From NCBI GenBank assembly GCA_002007465.1, contig LNAC01000018.1, positions 6,157,936 to 6,221,935 of the forward strand: a DNA stretch of 64,000 nt. The letters are read 5' to 3'. This document shows, one piece after another, positions 35,016 through 46,759 of this stretch. Positions within the stretch are counted from its first letter, which is position 1. Each line of letters begins with the position of its first letter. Position numbers and translations under genes: made by a program. The notes below the pieces were generated by a model. That model ran no database searches. It worked only from the letters and a program-made list of their open reading frames with translations, and was not told where the DNA came from. This DNA is from Ailurus styani (taxonomy: Eukaryota > Chordata > Mammalia > Carnivora > Ailuridae).

Positions 35016-37057
35016 TGCCCACAGACTGTTCCTCCTAAGCTTCCTCTCAGTCAAGCCCTGCTGACCGAGTCCCTTGGGAAGCACAGGGCCAGGCAGTGAA
35101 CAGAGGGGGGCCTTTGAGAATGCCTTTTGGGGCCAGCAGCCAGAAGAAGCCAGGTGCCCCTGCCACTCCCATACAGAGGCTCAGTCACTGCAGTCTCTCC
35201 TCTGGCAGATGGCAGGTGCCCTCCAGGTATGAAGATGAGGGGAGCAGCTGGCAGTGTGAACCAGGTATGTAGGGTTGGCTCTGAAGAAGGCTGTGTTGGC
35301 CAGCTGACACTTCAAGGCGGAAAGAGACCACAGTGTACTCTGAGGTGAATGGAATATTCCAGGGATGAAAGCTATGCTGGCTTGAAAAGGCAAGTCTTCA
35401 AAGAGATCTGAGGGAGCCCTGCCCCGGAGTGTTTGCCTGTGTCTTTTTGCAGGGTACTACATTAATATTTCACAAATGCACACATAAATATTTTAGTGCA
35501 CTGTGTTTTAATATCAATCTCACCAGCCCTTCTGACTCCAGCTCTTAGATCGCATTTGCCTTTTCCACTCACATATTTATTTGGTGAAAACCCTATTCTG
35601 GAAGCAAATGAAGACCATATCATAAGAGGTGAACCACAGAATCTCCATGAAAGAAAAGTCAAGCCCAATGCTCTACAGACAAAGTCCGTATATGTGAAAA
35701 GAACTAAACTGAGGACTGAGATATCACAGGGAATTTTATCTGGCACTGGCTTGTAGAACTTTCTTTCCATCTGGTTCCCAGCTCGATGTCATCCTGTCAC
35801 TGTTCTGTTCACTGTAGCTGGACCCCAAGGAATAATGTCTTCTTCAGTGGTTGGCTGAGAGGATCCCATTCTAAGCAAACCTTGATGGGCGTAGGGACGG
35901 GAGCAATTGAAGAGTGGTAACCTATGGGTAATTGACATTTCAAAAAGCAGAAACACAGTTGGTGACCTCACATTCATACTTTCTTTCCTGTTTTTCCCTT
36001 TCTCCCACTAGTTCTCTTTTTCTCTCCCTCTCCATCCATTTGTAAGTCATAATATATAGCTGAAGTACATACTTCAGTAATGTTTTCACTTACTGAATAA
36101 AATTCATGTTCCCAGTTCTTAATCTAAAAAACAGTTAATTGTATTATCTAGGGGGAAGTAATTTTGTTAGGATTTTCTCCCCTGTGGATAAGTGATCTCC
36201 ACCCCTGAGCTAGAAGAAAAACAAAAGGAAAAGAAAACAATAGAAGCTCGCAGTAATTTTTAAAAACCTGTTCTGCAAGAGGAACGCTTCATATGCAGGC
36301 TTTTACTGTACCCTCTTCATTACCTTATAAGGGGAACAAGAGGCCCATTTATATAGATGAGGAAGCTGAGACTCAACAGAGTTAAGAAATTTGCAGGCAA
36401 TCACACAGCTTGAACACTTGGATCTAGATTCAGCCCAGTTTTGCCTACCTCCCAATCCACATTCTTCTCTCCGTTCCTGGAGACACAGCGTGGAGTGAAA
36501 AAAAAAAAGAAAGCATCCCAGACAAGTCCATACAGTATGATACTATTTTTACAAAGCTCAAAAACTATACCATACGTTGTTTAGGAATACATGCAAATAA
36601 GATAAAACTGTAAGTTACAACCAAGGCAATGACATCATTCAAATTTCAAGGCAAAGCCCACCTTGAGATGAGGAGGCACTCACATCTGAGCTGAGACGGG
36701 GAGGAGCACAAAGGCGGGTGCTAGGCTGTTGGCAGTGTCCTAGCCAACACTGCGTTCACGGTGGGCTCCCGGGAGTTCCTTATTGTGCTTTCTTACTTGC
36801 ATATTAGGTATTGCTTCTTTTGCATCTATCAAATATTACATTAAAATCATAAAAAAGGGGAAGTGAGGTGAAAAAAAAAACAGATCCTAATGGCCATTAG
36901 GTCATCAGGTGCCAGAGTGGACAGGACATGAAGCAGTGTCATGACTACCCCTGGGTGGGCCTTGCCCCTTGCAACTCAGTGATGGGCTTCTCTCTGTTCT
37001 GTTTTTGGCACTTTGATCAGAGCTCATCCTGCTACCCTGTGAGAGTCCCTGGGCTGG
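35016..37057. other. Intergenic sequence with a MIR fragment
   Basis: An antisense MIR lies at about 36300-36450 (atagatgaggaagctgagac). An L1-like stretch is possible at 36510-36640 (acagtatgatactattttta). The remainder appears unique. No coding exon was found. Confidence 0.45.
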
Positions 37058-37075
37058 ATTCATAGTCTCGTTTTA

Positions 37076-37277
37076 TTTTATTTTTTGAGAGAGAGAGCAA
37101 GAGAGCCCAAGTGAGGCAGGGAGGGGCAGAGGGAGAGGGAGAGAGAGAGAGAATCTGAAATAGGCTCCACGCCCAGTGCAGAGCCTGATGCAGGGCTCAA
37201 TCTCATGGCCCTGAGACCATGACCCAAGCCAAAATCAGAAGTCAGACGTTTAACCAACTGAACCACCCAGGCACCCC
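37076..37277 (-). mobile_element. CAN-SINE
   Basis: An antisense copy with a GA-rich middle and aaccacccaggcacccc head. An 18-bp imperfect duplication (attcatagtctcgtttta and attcataatcccatttta) is at 37058-37075 and 37278-37295. Confidence 0.94.
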
Positions 37278-37713
37278 ATTCATAATCCCATTTTAAAGAA
37301 AAGGGGCAGAAAATAGCCCCTGCCCCTCCCAGTTCCACCTCCTCACTCATCACCACCCCTTGGAGTTTGCCTAGGGACCCTGGTCCAAGGACATCTTCCG
37401 AGCCCAAGTTGACTGAGCTCACCACCTCTTGCTCTGGGTGTCTTCACATCTCTGAGTTTAAACCCAGAAGCTAGATGGGATTTGAAAAGCCATCTGGGCC
37501 ATTCCCCTGTTCCTGGGCAGGACTGCACTTCGGTTTCTTCATCCCATTTTGAATTGAGAGAAGGTGATCCTATATCTTTCCTCAATTCCCTTTTCTGGTT
37601 CTTATCAGTCCTAATATCTCACCACTCAAAGTCCAAAAGCTTGGGCTAAGTCCTGCCATTTTTCATCTGTTGCATCTTGATCTTGTCATTCAACTTTTGT
37701 GGACCTTGATTTT

Positions 37714-37821
37714 TTTTTTTTAAGTTCGTTTAAGTAATCTCTACACCCAACGTGGGGCTTGAACTTATGACCCCAAGATCAAGAGCCACATGTTCTACTG
37801 ACTGAGCCAGTCAGGTGCCCC
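37714..37821 (-). mobile_element. Short tRNA-like SINE
   Basis: Antisense short form: taagtaatctctacacccaa, gtggggcttgaacttatgac, gactgagccagtcaggtgcc. A duplication tggaccttgatt / tggacctcgatt lies at about 37700 and 37822. Confidence 0.88.
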
Positions 37822-37834
37822 TGGACCTCGATTT

Positions 37835-39085
37835 CTTTTTTAATCTGTGAAATGATGATAATAACATTATTGTTACTTGTCATGAGTGCATTGAGACCAA
37901 TTCTGCAAAGGAGATTTGTCAGCTTTGAAGAACTTGGCAAACCTAAGGGATTTTTTATTTACACAATTTAGCTGCACTCTGGAACCATACGCAACTTTGA
38001 GAAGTGCTAAAAGAGAATGACCATGGCCAGTAGTGGCATTCAACGCTGGTGGCCTAGACTCCCTATAGAAGGCCCCTGGGGCCTGGATGAAGCTCTTGCT
38101 CGGCTCTTCTGCTCCGACACGCCCGTGTGATGCCTGATTCTGCACACTCAACAAAGATCTACCAAACACAGGACGAGCATGAGGGGCTTTGCCCCCCACA
38201 CTGGTGTCCGAGGCTCTTTACTCGCCATCCAGCTCTCCCCTCTTGGGAGGGGGCCTGTTGGGAGGCCAGAAGCAGAAACAGTCAGGCCCTGAGTAAGCTG
38301 CTTCGTGTTTTCATTCAGGACCTGTGGTATGATTATTAAAGATCTGAGGAGGCAAGGCAGGATGGAGGGAGTGATGGGAGAAATGGAGGGAGGAAGGAAC
38401 AAGAGAAGCGTGGGAGGTGTAGATGTGGCCACAGGCTCTCCTTCAGGGACAGCCTATAGGAAGGAGCACTGTTAGGGGCCAGCCCCCAAGCCCCAGCAGC
38501 ACCTTTAGGATCCCCAGACCATTCACACTGAAGCTACTCTTTCCCCAGGCTGATGAGTGAGCCACTTACTGAACATGGCAGGGCTGGGGGCTAGATGGGG
38601 GAAATGGTAGGTTCTAGAACCAGGTCACTCTTGTCTAGTGTGGGACCCACTAATCCTTGTTCTGAGTCTCCCCAGTGCCCTGGCTGAGACTCTCTCAGAG
38701 CTGCACTGCAATCTGAGCCCCTTCCTATCCAACCCTCCTTCCTTCCCTGTCTCCTGTCTTTGCGGTCAGACCTCCCAGTGGTCTGAAACTCCCCCATGCC
38801 CACTCCTGCTCCCTTGCCTTTCATCTTTCCTAGGTGACCCCTCACCCAGATCTCCTGTGCCTCTGATTCTGTCCTGGCATCTGCTTCCCAGAGGACCTGC
38901 ACTGACGCGGGGGGAAGGAGAGACTGTAGGGAAGTTTGAACTCATGCTTCCTTCAATCTCCGTGGATCTCCTTGGGCAGCCATAGACTGGCAGCGCCATC
39001 TCGCTCACCCGATGGCTGGGTGCAAAGCAGCCAGTGCTCAGCTCATGTCTTTTAAAAAAGTAATGACAGTTTGTGTCTTTGGTTA
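37835..39085. other. Intergenic unique sequence
   Basis: No gene or confident repeat recognised. Confidence 0.45.
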
Positions 39086-39176
39086 AAAAGCAGTTCTTTT
39101 CTTTCTTTCTTGTCCTTCCTTCCTTCCTACCTTCTTTCCTTCCTTCCTTCCTTCCTTCCTTCCTTCCTTCCTTCCA
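39086..39176 (+). repeat. (TTCC)n/(TTTC)n microsatellite
   Basis: A tetranucleotide pyrimidine tract at the tail side of an antisense short SINE. Confidence 0.9.
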
Positions 39177-39481
39177 AGTAATCTCTCCGCCTAACGTGGG
39201 ACTTGAACTCATGACCCCACGATCAAGACGCTCTGGGACGCTTGCATGCTCTGGGACACTTGGGTGGCTCAGTTGGTTAAGCAGCTGCCTTCAGCTCAGG
39301 TCATGATCCCAGCATCCTGGGATCAACTCCCACATCAGGCTCCCTGCCGAGCAAGGACTTCTCCCTCTGCCTCTGCCTGCCACTCTGTCTGCTTGTGCTC
39401 TCTCTTTCACTGGCAAATAAATAAATAAAATCTTAAAAAAAAAAGTTGCGTGCTCCACCGACTGAGTCAGCCAGGTACCCC
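39177..39481 (-). mobile_element. Short tRNA-like SINE, split by another SINE
   Basis: The left part (aagtaatctctccgcctaac, gtgggacttgaactcatgac) and the right part (caccgactgagtcagccagg) form one antisense short SINE. It is interrupted at 39252-39445. Confidence 0.88.
39252..39445 (+). mobile_element. CAN-SINE nested in an older SINE
   Basis: A complete sense copy with AAATAAATAAATAAAATCTT plus A10. The duplication ttgcatgctc / ttgcgtgctc (39242-39251 and 39446-39455) is made of host-SINE sequence. Confidence 0.94.
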
Positions 39482-39559
39482 CAGAAACATTTCTTTAAGT
39501 GAAAACTAACCCCTATTTCTCCCCTTTCTCTTGTCTTTCATCTTGAATCCCAGAATCCT

Positions 39560-39895
39560 GAACATGGCCCAGGATGTGCCTCATGATCAGGCCCATGCCT
39601 GTTGCTCTAGCCTTTGAGCCCTTTGCTCACTGTGCTCTCCCACCAGGCCAGGAGCACCCTGTGTTCCTCGCAGGGGCTCCTCCTCAATTGCTTCAGGACC
39701 AGGGCACATGTCCTCTGTCCAGTGTCCCCTCCCCCACCCCAAGCCCCACCTACTTTCTACCTTTGGGAGTTAACTTCTAATTCTTTAGGTCTCAGCTTAC
39801 ATGACACTTCCTGTGACCCTTCCCCACTTCCAGAAGAGCTTAGGTCCCCTTTCTATAACCTCATGTTACATCTTCATGACACTTATTCATTTTAA
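39560..39895 (+). repeat. L2 LINE 3' region
   Basis: Sense L2: taggtctcagcttacatgac, acttcctgtgacccttcccc and a catcttcatgacacttattc ending. Confidence 0.65.
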
Positions 39896-39904
39896 TTAAA
39901 TATT

Positions 39905-40258
39905 GTATTAGTTTGCTGGGACTGCCATAAGAAAGTACCACAGACTGGTATGGGCTTAAACAACTCAACTTCATTTTCTCACAGTTCTAGATGCTAGAAG
40001 TCTAAGATCAAGTTGTCAGCAGGGTTGGCTTCTTCTAAGGCCTCTCTCATTGGCCTTCCCCCTGTGTGTCTTTGTTCTAACTTCCTAACGCCAGTCATAT
40101 TGGGTTAGGAACCCCTGTATGACCTCATCTTACCTTAATTATGTCTTTAAAAAGGTAATGTACCTCCAAATACAGGCTCAGTCGAAGGTATTAGAGCTTA
40201 GGAATTCAACATATGAATTTCAGGGGGAAGGGAGGGAGACACAATTCAGCACATAGCA
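39905..40258 (-). mobile_element. MaLR (MLT1/MST-type) solo LTR
   Basis: Antisense LTR: gtattagtttgctgggactg, agtaccacagactggtatgg, ttctcacagttctagatgct, aaggcctctctcattggcct, tatgacctcatcttacctta, caacatatgaatttcagggg. Confidence 0.85.
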
Positions 40259-40280
40259 ATGACTTCAAGAATTACTTGAG

Positions 40281-40474
40281 GGACACCTGGGTAGCTCAGT
40301 CAGTTAACCATCTTCCTTCAGTTCAGGTCATGATCCCAGAGTCCTGGGATCGAGTCCCTCATTGGGCTCCCTGCTCAGCCGGGAACCTGTTTCTTCCTCT
40401 GCCTGCCACTCCACTTGCCTGTGCTCTCTTTCTTGCTCTCTGACAAATAAATAAATAAAATCTTAAAAAAAAAT
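40281..40474 (+). mobile_element. CAN-SINE, full length
   Basis: A complete sense copy. An 11-bp duplication (aattacttgag) is at 40270-40280 and 40475-40485. Confidence 0.95.
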
Positions 40475-40485
40475 AATTACTTGAG

Positions 40486-41108
40486 GTTTTGATGTCTGTC
40501 TCCTGTGGCAGGCCATACAGTTCATGGGAGCAGGACTGGGTCTCTCCATTTGCTGTTTGCTGTACAGTGTCTGTGGGGGCTTAGTAGGTATTTATGGAAG
40601 AAATTAATGAAGGGGTTGTCTTTCCTTGGTTGATCCAAAATGGCAAGTGTAGCTGCAGGAGCTCAGCAAGAAACCAAAACAGAGCCCTGAGAACTGGGCA
40701 ATGGGCAGCCACCCTCTCCCAGCATGGTCAGCCCTCATGGATATAGTCAGTTCAGTGCACAATGGTGTTGAAGGCCTACTGTGCATCAGACTTTCATCTG
40801 GTGTTAAAGGATGGATAAGTTTCTGGTAAGAGAAGGGAAAAGAAGGTATGGGTTGGTATTCTGATTTCTTGTCCTTATGCCTTTCCATGATTGGACTTTG
40901 GAAAGTTTAAAATGAAAGAGCAAAACTTCTTTTCCAGGTGCTGAGTTTGTCATGTGATGAGTTACCCTTCTTCCAGTCGTCACGACCCTGTTTCTAGGTC
41001 AGAGACCCAGAGGGCCCTGCCAAAGAGCCGGTAGCCACCTTAGGGTTGGAAGAAGTGTTCAAGGCTAAGCGTGGAGGACAGATCTGACTCTGACCCAGTC
41101 CTTTGGAA
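40486..41108. other. Intergenic unique sequence
   Basis: Nothing recognised. Confidence 0.45.
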
Positions 41109-41290
41109 GAGTGTGTGTGTGTGCAGACACGCACGCGTGTGTGTTTCTGGGTGTTCCCAGGTATGTGTGTGTGTGCATGTCTCCGCGTGAGCGTGGATGC
41201 ATCTGAGTTTTCTGTGTGTGTGCATCTGCCCGTGTGTCTGGGTGTGTCTGGGTGTGTGTGTCCGTCCATCCCTGTGTGGGTGTATCTGCA
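41109..41290 (+). repeat. Interrupted (TG)n-rich cluster
   Basis: Repeated TGTGTG blocks interspersed with CTGGGTGT and CGTGTG motifs over 180 bp. An ACGCACGCGTGTGTG dyad lies at the left end. Confidence 0.8.
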
Positions 41291-43029
41291 TGTCCCAAAA
41301 ATACCTTTCGGTATTGTACGAAAGGACTCATGGGGAAAGTACCCGGGCCCGGGCTTGGCTGCGTCTGTTCTGATGCCATCAGACCTCTGAAGCTCGTCTG
41401 TTTGACATTCCAGGGGACAGGGTTGAGGACAGCCACATCTGCTGAGTCATAAGGATGTGGGCTGTATGTGCTCACAGTTGGACGTATCTCCTTTCACACA
41501 CACTGGGCGGGGTGGGGGGGGAGTGGGGGGGGAACTTCAGATGGGCTGGCTGACCCTGCGTTCTTTCAGAAGGTCACGACCTCAGTCAGCCCCAGGAAGG
41601 AGTGGAAACGAGAATGTTTATGAAACCTGGAGATTAGCAGAAGGCAAAGCTGACAGCGAGATGTCCTCCAGCTTGGTCCACTGGGTCGTGGCTTTCTCAG
41701 ACCATTCTAGTAACCAAGCTACCGGCTTTGAAACTGACTGATGGGCACTTCCTGGTGGGGTAGGAGGCCAGGGAGGATTGTGTTGAATGGTACAAACAGC
41801 AGACCTCACCCAGCTCTTACAATCAGTGCTGCTCCTGGATAGGCCCTACCAAGTCATGAGTCTAGACTCCAGAAAATCCTTCTCTTTCCTCTTCAACCAA
41901 CCAACCAAACAACTAACCAACCAATAAACAAAGAGCACTACAACGGTTTATGTAGCCAAAATGCGATCAAGTGAGTCTTTCAAACTTGTCTGATTCAAAC
42001 GGTAAAATTTCCCCCAGGGATGGCGGGGGCAGAAAGCCTCAGTCCCAGCCTCCTTGATTGCAGTGGGTTGTATAGGATCTTTCCCAAGAGCAAATGGGAA
42101 AGGGCAAGAGGACATTTGCTCACGGGTGTGTACTTGGTAAGGCATCATGGGTGGGGAAAGGGTTTGAGCAGGCACTGGACGTAAGTATACACCTACTGAG
42201 CATTCACGCATGCCTGGTGTGGTGCTAGGCGCTGTTTCCCAGGAGCCCCAACGGGAGCAAACCTATAGATATTCAGCTTACCCACAGATAAGCTGCTTAC
42301 CCTAGCCTGTGAAGCTGGAGGCACAGGTGTGGATGAGGTGAGGGAAGTGGGTACAGGTGCATCAAGGAAGGGTTAATCATTCTGAGGAGGCCATCATCAG
42401 AAGGGGGAGGTATGTTGGCCTGGAGCAGGGTCCCTTACCACTGGTCATGTCTTATAATCAGACAGTGAAGGCCATGGACAAAAACTCATGCTTGCCTACC
42501 ATCACTCTCCTCTGGTAAGTTCCAGCCAGCCTGTGGAGTCTTGAGGGCGTCTGGAATGCGGGACACTGGGCTGGGCAGGCGTTCCTAGGGAGACAGGGGC
42601 CTGAGAAGCAGGTTGGAGTGATCAGTACCTGCCTAACCAGGGACTTCAGCAACTTTGTAGATGCTCATTCAGCCTCACTGAGAGTCCTGGAGCCAAAACG
42701 GAGCTCACACTCTACTGGCAGGACCTCAAGAGCTGGTGTCAAACTGTTCGCTTTATCACAAGTTCTTTCTCAAACTGGTCTCCCTGAAGATCCATTCGTC
42801 ACCCTGGTTCTGCCTTCTGGGGTCACAAGCATTTAACATATATATGTAGACAAAGATGACAAAAGTCCGTGTCCTCAAGAGCCCACAGACCAGTGACAAG
42901 GAAAGCTGTTACGCAGGGCAGGATGAAATGGGAGCTAAGCTGTGAGCTGAGGCGGGGAGTCTTTTGTAGTGACTGACAGGAGCCCTGGGGGCATCTGGAG
43001 GAGGGGGCATTACAGACAAGCCGCTTCTT
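41291..43029. other. Intergenic sequence
   Basis: A G-rich run occurs near 41505-41532 and a degenerate (CAAC)n stretch at 41896-41932. A weak L2/MIR-like terminus lies near 42185-42240. No gene recognised. Confidence 0.45.
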
Positions 43030-43184
43030 CTCTTTTTTTCTTAAGATTTATTTATTTATTTGAGAGAGAGAGGCTGGGGGGAGGGGCAGTGGGAAAGGGA
43101 AAGATGACTCCCACTGAGCGCAGAGTCCCACTCGGGGCTCCATGGCCTCACCGGGAGATCATGACCTGAGCCAAAACCAAGAGT
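43030..43184 (-). mobile_element. CAN-SINE, 5'-truncated
   Basis: An antisense copy ending at cctgagccaaaaccaagag, so the head is missing. Short TTCTTCTT-like sequence lies on both sides. Confidence 0.88.
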
Positions 43185-43199
43185 TTCTTCTTCTTAAAG

Positions 43200-43440
43200 G
43201 GGATTTGTGTTTGTGCAGGGGCTGTGGGGGCCAGGCCAGGAGCGGCTTGAGCAAAGACACAGAGCCAGGAGAGCAGAGCGGATGCTGAGCCTGTAGAGGA
43301 GCCTGGCAGGGCCGGCACCTGGTGTGGAGGGCAGCTGAGCCGACCCTGGAGATTGGATCACAGAGGCCTTGAATGCAGACCTGGGCCTTTATTCGGTGAG
43401 CCATGGGGAGGTCCAGAGGTTTTGTGAGACTTCATTAGAG
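43200..43440 (-). repeat. L2 LINE fragment
   Basis: Antisense L2: gagcaaagacacagagccag, ggcctttattcggtgagcca, tggggaggtccagaggtttt. Confidence 0.5.
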
Positions 43441-43457
43441 CTGTGAGATACATCAGG

Positions 43458-43622
43458 TATTCTCAAAGCGTAGTCCCTGACCAGCGGCATCAGCAGCCCC
43501 TGGGGCCTGTTAGAAATGCAGGTTCTCAGGCCCCACTCCAGACCTACTGAATCACGGGCTCTGGAGGTGAGACCTAACGATCTGCTCTAACGAGCCCTGC
43601 AGGTGATTCTGATGCTGTCTGG
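43458..43622 (-). mobile_element. MER5A (hAT-Charlie) element
   Basis: tattctcaaagcgtagtccc, cagcggcatcagcagcccct, tagaaatgcaggttctcagg, gacctactgaatcacgggct and aggtgattctgatgctg follow the MER5A consensus in antisense. Confidence 0.85.
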
Positions 43623-43794
43623 AGAAAAATAAAATAATGAACAGCTGAGGGGAGGCGGGGTCTGGAGGAGGAAGGCAGGAGAAGGGGCCAGGAAGCGTTG
43701 GACAGACTGGGATTCCAGTGCCAGCCCCTTCGAGCTGCATGAGCCTGGGCAAGCGTCTGGCCTTTCCTGGGCCTCGACTTCTGCATCTTCAAAA

Positions 43795-44360
43795 AGCAGC
43801 CCTGGCTTGCCCAGGACCGAGGGGTTTCACGGGACCCCGGACTTTCGGTGCCAAACCCACGAGCATCCAAGGCAAACCGGGACAGTGAGTCACCCACCCC
43901 CTGTGCAGCGCCCAGAGAGGAACACTCCTCCCGATGTTTAGGGAGGGGATGGGTGGGGAGTGGGGCTGCTGAGTGCCCAAGCCCGTTCTCGAGTTGCCTG
44001 TCTCTTGCCACCCGTTTCTGGGGCCCGGTGGGGCTGGCCGGAGCCCCTCCCACGTGCGGTGCCCTGGCCTGGCTCCGGAAACCGGCAGAAAGGGAGATGG
44101 GGCCCAGGCCTGCGGCAAGGACGAAAGGTTGGCTCCCCATGGCCCCGTCGCTGGCCCAGTGCCTGGGTCACATGAAATACAATAAGGCTGCTGCCTCTCG
44201 GACCCTGCTGAGGCCACGGGCGGCTGAAAATACCCCGGGCCTTGGCCTGGGCGCCCGGCGGACTCTCCCGGGCCGGGAGTGGGGGGAGCGGCTGTGGTGT
44301 CTGTTTACCGGGCCGCTCTGGTCTCTGCTGGGTTCTTGCCACGTTAGCCTCGTGTGGTGC
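43795..44360. promoter_or_regulatory. CpG-enriched GC-rich segment (candidate CpG island)
   Basis: By eye there are roughly 35 CpG in about 560 bp in a GC-rich context, unlike the CpG-poor flanks. It contains TGAGTCA (43886-43892, AP-1 consensus) and CACGTG (44051-44056, E-box). The long open frames on both strands here follow from GC-rich composition; none resembles a known protein to me. Confidence 0.45.
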
Positions 44361-44884
44361 AGTTTTTTAAAACAGGAGCCTGAGGTGTAAACACCAGATA
44401 GAAAAGTCACCCACGGAAACTTTCTCAGTGAAGTGGGGCGGCTTCTTTCTGAAGACCCCGCGAACCCTCTCCATGCGTTTGGCAGGGGACTGGGGATGGA
44501 TTAGGGTGATCTGTTGAGGTCTGAGACCCAGAGCCATAGAGCCTGCTTCCTCCAAAACTAATGGGGGTGAGCTGAGGTTGGTGTCAAGAGAAAGGGAACA
44601 GATGTCAGGAGGGACCTAATGCCTCCCTCCTGCTCTTCCCCTTTCCTGCTGGGCGGTACTATTTCCCTCCTGCTGCTGCTGGGCTGCCGTCTACTCCTTC
44701 AGGGCTGCCTCCATTGTAAACTCTCTGGGGTACAGTTGGAGGCTCCCCACTCCCAGCATGCACCCACTCCTGCCCAGGAGTCCGGCCTCCCAAACCTGCG
44801 GGCCCTGTGCGTAGCTACCCCTCTTCCCTGGAAAGAGCCTTCCTACCTGGGCGGGAGATGCTAGCCTCAGGTGTGCAAACACTG

Positions 44885-45060
44885 GATTTGAGGTCAGGCC
44901 AGGCCCCTGGGTTTGAAGCTCAGTTCTCGCTCCTTCTTGGCTAGGTGACTTTTGGCAAGGAATCGAACCTCAGGTTTTCCCTCTTGTAAATGGGGGTGAT
45001 AACTTGTCCCTTGTGGGGCTGTGAGGAGTAGAGGAAACAAACCAATGCGAGTAAGCTAGT
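44885..45060 (+). repeat. MIR SINE
   Basis: Sense MIR: cctgggtttgaagctcagtt, cttggctaggtgacttttgg and ttgtaaatgggggtgataac. Confidence 0.7.
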
Positions 45061-45584
45061 ATTCTAAGCACCCAGTACGCTGCACTCAGAACATCATTCC
45101 TGCTGCTACAACGACGCTTCTTACTGATGTCATACAGTAAAAGAACAAGAATAAATACATAAATGAGGAAACCAGAGCAGAAGGGAGAGGGGGATAGAGA
45201 TTCCTTGTAGTATTTTTGCTGCTGGCAACTGCTCTGGTGAGTGCAAAGCTTGAGGTTGGCAGGTGCCTTCCTGTGAATAATGGCCCACATCCCTTATTCT
45301 TATTCTTACATAGGCCACGCCTCTTCCTCTGCTTCCTCACCCTCTGGGCTTGGTGTGTGGCCCCCACCCCAGGCGGGCATGCAGGGCAGGGTTTAGTAGC
45401 AAGTCTCACAGCCCAGCCATGAGGTACATTTACACCCCCAACCCAACAAGACCCCCATGACCCCACCATGACCATCACCACCTGCAAAGTGGGCCCTCTT
45501 CCTACCTATCTGTGCCGGTGGCAGTTTGGGTGGGAGAAGCAATGACAACAGTGGTCCCATCTGTTTTGTGCCTGCCATGCCGGG

Positions 45585-45795
45585 TGATTTGCAGGTATTG
45601 TCTTTAGTTTTTACAACAATCTCTTTAGAACAAGGAAGAGCTACTTATTGTCTCAGTTTTACAGGTGAAGAATACCAAGACTCCAAGGGGAGAAGCAACT
45701 TTTTAAGACCACTTAGCTAATGAATGAACAGTAGAGACCAGGTTCAAAGCCAGTTCTGTCTGGCTCCAAAACCCCAGTGCTTTCTACCACACAAT
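45585..45795 (-). repeat. MIR SINE
   Basis: Antisense MIR: ctcagttttacaggtgaaga, ccacttagctaatgaatgaa, gaccaggttcaaagccagtt. Confidence 0.75.
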
Positions 45796-46339
45796 GGGGA
45801 GAAGACTCAAGGTGCAGGTCAGGGTCATCCACCTGGTACTGGGGCAAACCCTTCCCCTTGCTGGTGTGAATGAGGTGATGCCTAAGGTTAGGATTCTTTT
45901 CTAGTAGTGTCTGACTTCTGGAAGGTTCTCTGCTGCCACGGGTACAGAGAACAGCCAGGGCAGAATTGTGACACAGGTGACCTTGGTATGACCCACTTTC
46001 CTCTGATGAGGCTCTTCCTCTGGGCAGGCTGGCGTCTTCCCGCTGCCAGACAGCTTAGAACCCGGATCCATCCCCCCTCCCAGGCTGCTTTGCCTTGTTC
46101 TCGGAACATTCCGGCCCACAGCCTCGAACGACATGTTTTCAATCTTATGTCTCCTCTCCCTTGGGTTCTGCCATCTTTGGGAAGACCTAGGAGGGGTGCT
46201 AAAATGCTACTCTGAATTAAGGGGAAAGGGGCTAGTGGGCTCTTTAGCTGGATGCTATCAGGAGCCTCTAGAAACAGTGTCTTAACCCAAAAGAGCAAGT
46301 GACCAACTTAGTATTTTCATTAGTGCCTCTCTGGGTGCC
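45796..46339. other. Intergenic unique sequence
   Basis: Nothing recognised. Confidence 0.45.
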
Positions 46340-46460
46340 CTCACCCTCCTGCACATTCACTGTGATTTTTGCTCTATTTGGCTCTGTCCTCAGACTGGGA
46401 GCTCCCTGAAGGCAGGGACTGGGCCTTGCACCCTGGCCAGAGCAAGTGCTTAATGGAGCA
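46340..46460 (+). repeat. L2 LINE 3' end
   Basis: Sense L2: cagactgggagctccctgaa, ggcagggactgggccttgca, agcaagtgcttaatgg. Confidence 0.75.
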
Positions 46461-46759
46461 TCCAGGCCTCCTGGGGGAATGACTGGGAACTAGATCAGAC
46501 CTGCCTACGGGATCTGCGGATCCCTCCTGAGTTCCCTCCCCTCGTCAGCCAGGCCAGAATTTATTCCTTAGTCGTTAAAAAAGCAAGAAGGTGGAAGGAA
46601 GGAGGGAAAGTGTTTAGCAAGACTAGAAGCATACAGATTTCTTTTCCCTCAGTTGTTCCAGTGCTGAATCCTCCCAGCAATGTGGCCACAGTAAGCTCCC
46701 AGGAGCCAGGCTACACTCTTTGGGCAGGGGAGTAGATTTATGAAGAAATAACAAAAGGA

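Noticed and set aside
41880..41935. Possible CRISPR-like or spaced repeat
   Set aside because: It is a degenerate (CAAC)n simple repeat. There are no spacers, and the genome is mammalian.
43574..44390. Overlapping 130-190-codon frames on both strands in the GC-rich segment
   Set aside because: Simultaneous long frames on both strands are typical of CpG/GC-rich sequence. No protein family resemblance was seen.
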